From contig WFMF01000360.1 in NCBI GenBank assembly GCA_011033025.1, positions 118,165 through 182,164 on the forward strand: 64,000 nucleotides of DNA. Reading direction: 5' to 3'. A program made the translations under genes and the position numbers. Positions 60,901 to 64,000 of the stretch are shown piece after piece. The notes beneath the pieces are model-generated. The model made no database searches. It was not told the DNA's origin and was given only the letters and a program-made list of their open reading frames with translations. The stretch is from Beroe forskalii (Eukaryota > Ctenophora > Nuda > Beroida > Beroidae). Position 1 is the first letter of the stretch, and each line of letters opens with the position of its first letter.

Positions 60901-63900
60901 TGCGCCTGAAACCACTGAACCAATGATATTCGCCAGTTTTGTTTTTTCCCTGTAAAATCGAAAAAACCTATATTTTACCTCTCAAACAGTGATCCAAGGC
61001 CAGTCTTCATTTCTAAGCCACCAAGATCCGAAATCGAAAACTTTGGCCGATTGAGCTGAAAATTTGCACGCCATCCATGGACGACCTAAGAAAGACATAC
61101 CATACTTCAGAATCCCGAAATCAGCCATTTCTGTCTGTTATGGGGGTTAAAATCGCGTTTTCGGCTTAAAACTGCCTTTTTCGCCCCTTATTGGGCGTAT
61201 GTCTCATGAATTGGTCAAATAGAAGTGTGTAAGTCATAAATTATGCGCACAAACCACTGAACCAATGGAGCCGCCAGTTTTCTTTGTTTTCCTGTAAAAT
61301 CAAAAAACCCTATTTTGTACCTCAAAAACAGTGATCCAGGATGTTCTTCATTTCTGAGGCACCCAAGATCCGAAATCGAAAAGCTTTGGCCGATTGAGCT
61401 GAAAATTTGCACGCCATCCATGGACGACCTAAGAAAGACATACCATTCTTCAGAATCCCGAAATCAGCCATTTTCTGTCTGTTATGGGGGGTGAAAATCG
61501 CGTTTTTCGGCTTAAAACTGCCTTTTTTCGCCCCTTATTGGGCGTAGATGTCTCATGGTGGTCAAATAGAAGTGTATCTGGTCACAAATTATGCGCCTGA
61601 AACCACTGAACCAATGATATTCGCCAGTTTTCCTTTGTTTTCCTGTAAAATCGAAAAACCTATTTTTGCGACCTAAGAAGAAGATACTTCAGAATCCTGG
61701 AATCAGCCATTTTCTGTCTGTTATGGGGGTTAAAATCGCGTTTTTCGGCTTAAAAACTGCCTTTTTTCGCCCCTTATTGGGCGTAGATGTCTCATGGGTG
61801 GTCAAATAGAAGGGTATCTGGTCATAAATTATGCACCTGAAACCATTGAACCAATGATATTCGCCAGTTTTCCTTTGTTTTCCTGTAAAATCCAAAAACC
61901 CTATATTTACCTCTCAAAACAGTGATCCAAGCGTGTATTCATTTCTGAGGCACCCATAATCCGATATCGAAAAGCTTTGGCCGATTGAGCTGAAAATTTG
62001 CACACCATCTATGGACGACCTAAGAATGACATACAATACTTCAGAATCCCGAAATCAGCCATTTTCTGTCTGTTATGGGGAGTTAAAATCGCGTTTTTGG
62101 GATTAAAAACTGCCTTTTTTCGCCCTTGGGCGTAGATGTCTCATGGGTGGTCAAATAGAAGTGTATCTGGTCACCAAATTATGCGCTGAACCACTGAATC
62201 AATGATATTTGCCAGTTTTCCCTTTGTTTTCCTGTAAAATCGAAAACCCTATTTTACCTCAAAACAGTGATTAGGCCGGTAAATTCTGAGACCCAAGATC
62301 CGAAATCGAAAACTTTGGCCGATTGGTAAATTTGCACGCCATCCATGGACGACCTAAGAAAGACATTTTCAGAATCCTGAAGTCTGTTTTCATTGTTATG
62401 GGGGTTAAATGGCGTTTTTCGGCTTAAAACTACCTTTTTCGCCTTTATTGGGCGTAGATGTCTCATGGGTGGTCAAATAGAAGTGTATCTGGTCATAATT
62501 GTGCGCCTGAAAACCACTGAACCAATGATATTCACTAGTTTCCTTTGTTTTCCTGTAAAATCGAAAAACCCTATTTTTAACCTCTCAAAACAGTGATCTA
62601 GGCCGGTCTTCATTTCTGAGGCACCTTAAGATCAACTTTGGCCGAAAAAACTTTGGTCGATTGAGCCTAAAATTTGCACACCATACTAGAATCCCGAAAT
62701 CAGCCATTTTTTCTGTCTGTTATGGGGGTTAAAATCGCGCTTTAGGCTTAAAACTACTGCCCTTTTTCGCCCTCGTGCTTATTGGGCGTCAAATAAATGT
62801 ATCTGGGTGGTCAAATTGAAGTGCCACTGAATCAATAAATTATGCGCCTGAAACCACTGAACCAATGAAAAACCTTTTTACAGTTCAAAACATTTGATCA
62901 GGCCGGTCTTCATTTCCTGCACCCAACCGAAAAACCCTATTTGTACTTGAGCTAAAATTTGCACGCCATCCATGGACGACCTAAGAAAGACATACCATAC
63001 TAGAATCCCGAAATCAGCCATTTTTCTGTCTGTTGGGGTTAAAATCGCGTTTTTCGCTTAAAAACTGCCTTTTTTCGCCCTTTAAGGGCGTAGATGTCTC
63101 ATGGGTGGTCAAATAGAAGTGTGTCTGGTCATAAATTATGCGCTCTGAAACCACTGGAACCAATGATATAGCTAGTTTTCCTTTCGTTTTCTGTAAAATC
63201 CGAAACCCTATATTTACCTCCAAAACAGTGATCCAAGCGTGTATTCTTTCTGAGGCACCCAAGATCCGAAATCGAAAAGCTTTTGGCCAATTGAGCTGAA
63301 ATTTGCACGCCATCCATGGACAACCTAAGAAAGACATAATACTTCAGAATTCGAAATCAGCCATTTTCTGTCTGTTATGGGGGTTGTAACTTTTTGGCTT
63401 AAAAACTGCCTTTTTCGCCCCTTATTGGGCGAGATGTCTCAGCGGTGGTCAAATGTATGTATCTGGTCATACCTATGCGCCTGAAACCACTGAACCAATG
63501 ATTTCCCTTTGGTTTTTGTTTTCCTGAAAAATCAAAAAACCCAAATTTTTACCCCCAAAACACTGATTAAGCCGGTTTCTTTTGGGGTCCCAAAGACCCG
63601 GAAACAAAAAACCTTTGGCCGATTGGGGCCAAAAAATTTTGCCCCGCCATCCAGGGGAAAAACCTTAAAAAAGAAAAATTATACTTAGAATCCGTAATCA
63701 GCCATTTTCTGTCTGTTAGGGGGAAAAAAATTTAAGGTTTTTTGGGCTTAAATTTGCCTTTTTTCGCCCCTTATTGGGCGTAGATGTCCCATGGGTGTGG
63801 TCAAATAAAAATTGTCGGGTCAAAATTATGCGCCTAAAACCCACTAAACCCAATATTTTCCCAGTTTTCCTTTTTTTTTCCAAAATAAAAACCCTATATT

Positions 63901-64000
63901 TTTCCAAAAGCAGTGACCCAAGCGTTTTTTAAAAATTTCCCGGGGCCCCCAAAAAACCGATATAAAAGTTTTTGGCCGATTGAGCTAAAAAAATTTGCCG
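51930..64000. repeat. Satellite array, about 355-bp monomer, about 34 copies
   Basis: Head-to-tail monomers recognisable by GTCTCATGGGTGGTCAAATA, GAAACCACTGAACCAATGAT, CACCCAAGATCCGAAATCGA and TTTTCTGTCTGTTATGGGGG. Spacing is 350-360 bp. Each monomer contains a small hairpin CGCCC-CTTATT-GGGCG. Three variants occur at one position: GATCCAGGACGTTCTT (A), GATCTAGGCCGGTCTT (B) and GATCCAAGCGTGTATT (C). Copies up to about 60.2 kb are very similar; truncated monomers appear near 60.3, 61.67, 62.3 and 62.9 kb, and the last 500 bases are badly degraded. Open frames up to 161 codons are broken by indels and are not genes. The array continues beyond the window. Confidence 0.98.

Noticed and set aside
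51930..64000. Many overlapping open frames of 60-161 codons repeating MADFGILKYGMSFLGRPWM or similar
   Set aside because: They are translations of the 355-bp satellite; monomer length varies, frames shift from copy to copy and no frame persists through the array.

Overview
The window reads as nuclear DNA of an animal, most likely a marine invertebrate. Genes are split by GT..AG introns, there is a selenocysteine tRNA gene with a TATA box just upstream, and the proteins (sulfite oxidase, a papain-type protease with ShK and F-type-lectin-like domains, a membrane protein with SH2-binding tyrosine motifs) are metazoan in style. ShK plus F-lectin-like modules suggest a cnidarian or another early-branching or lophotrochozoan lineage, but the sequence alone does not fix the phylum. 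No CRISPR array, operon or prokaryotic signal is present.

Layout. 1-5.05 kb: no gene recognised. 5.1-6.1 kb (-): first two coding exons of an unrecognised, probably N-myristoylated protein with a CCAAT-rich upstream region. 6.4-11.2 kb: no gene recognised. 11.5-12.2 kb (-): single-exon uracil phosphoribosyltransferase of the yeast FUR1 type. 13.5 kb (-): tRNA-Sec. 14.2-16.3 kb: 26-bp minisatellite interrupted by a strongly foldable block (15.7-16.05 kb). 17.03-17.80 kb: a TA-flanked MITE.

17.8-43.7 kb is a giant inverted duplication: two arms of about 8 kb (17.8-25.5 and 35.2-43.7) around a 9.7-kb spacer. Each arm carries three small matching exons of the same unrecognised gene, read outward; all six differences I find between the copies in these exons are synonymous, so both copies look selected rather than an assembly echo. 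The spacer holds one long minus-strand gene (26.5-33.5 kb): I29 propeptide, papain catalytic domain, four ShK domains, an F-type-lectin-like domain and a Cys-rich tail. Each arm has insertions and tandem expansions the other lacks.

43.7-51.2 kb (-): six exons of sulfite oxidase; the last readable exon is cut off exactly where the right arm begins. A 4.8-kb sulfite oxidase intron contains a complete opposite-strand single-exon gene (47.7-50.6 kb) for a 962-residue type I membrane protein with repeated YxxP and YxN motifs. A 37-bp minisatellite next to another sulfite oxidase exon is built from that exon's own splice acceptor. 51.9-64.0 kb is a satellite of about 34 monomers of about 355 bp, degrading toward the right edge.
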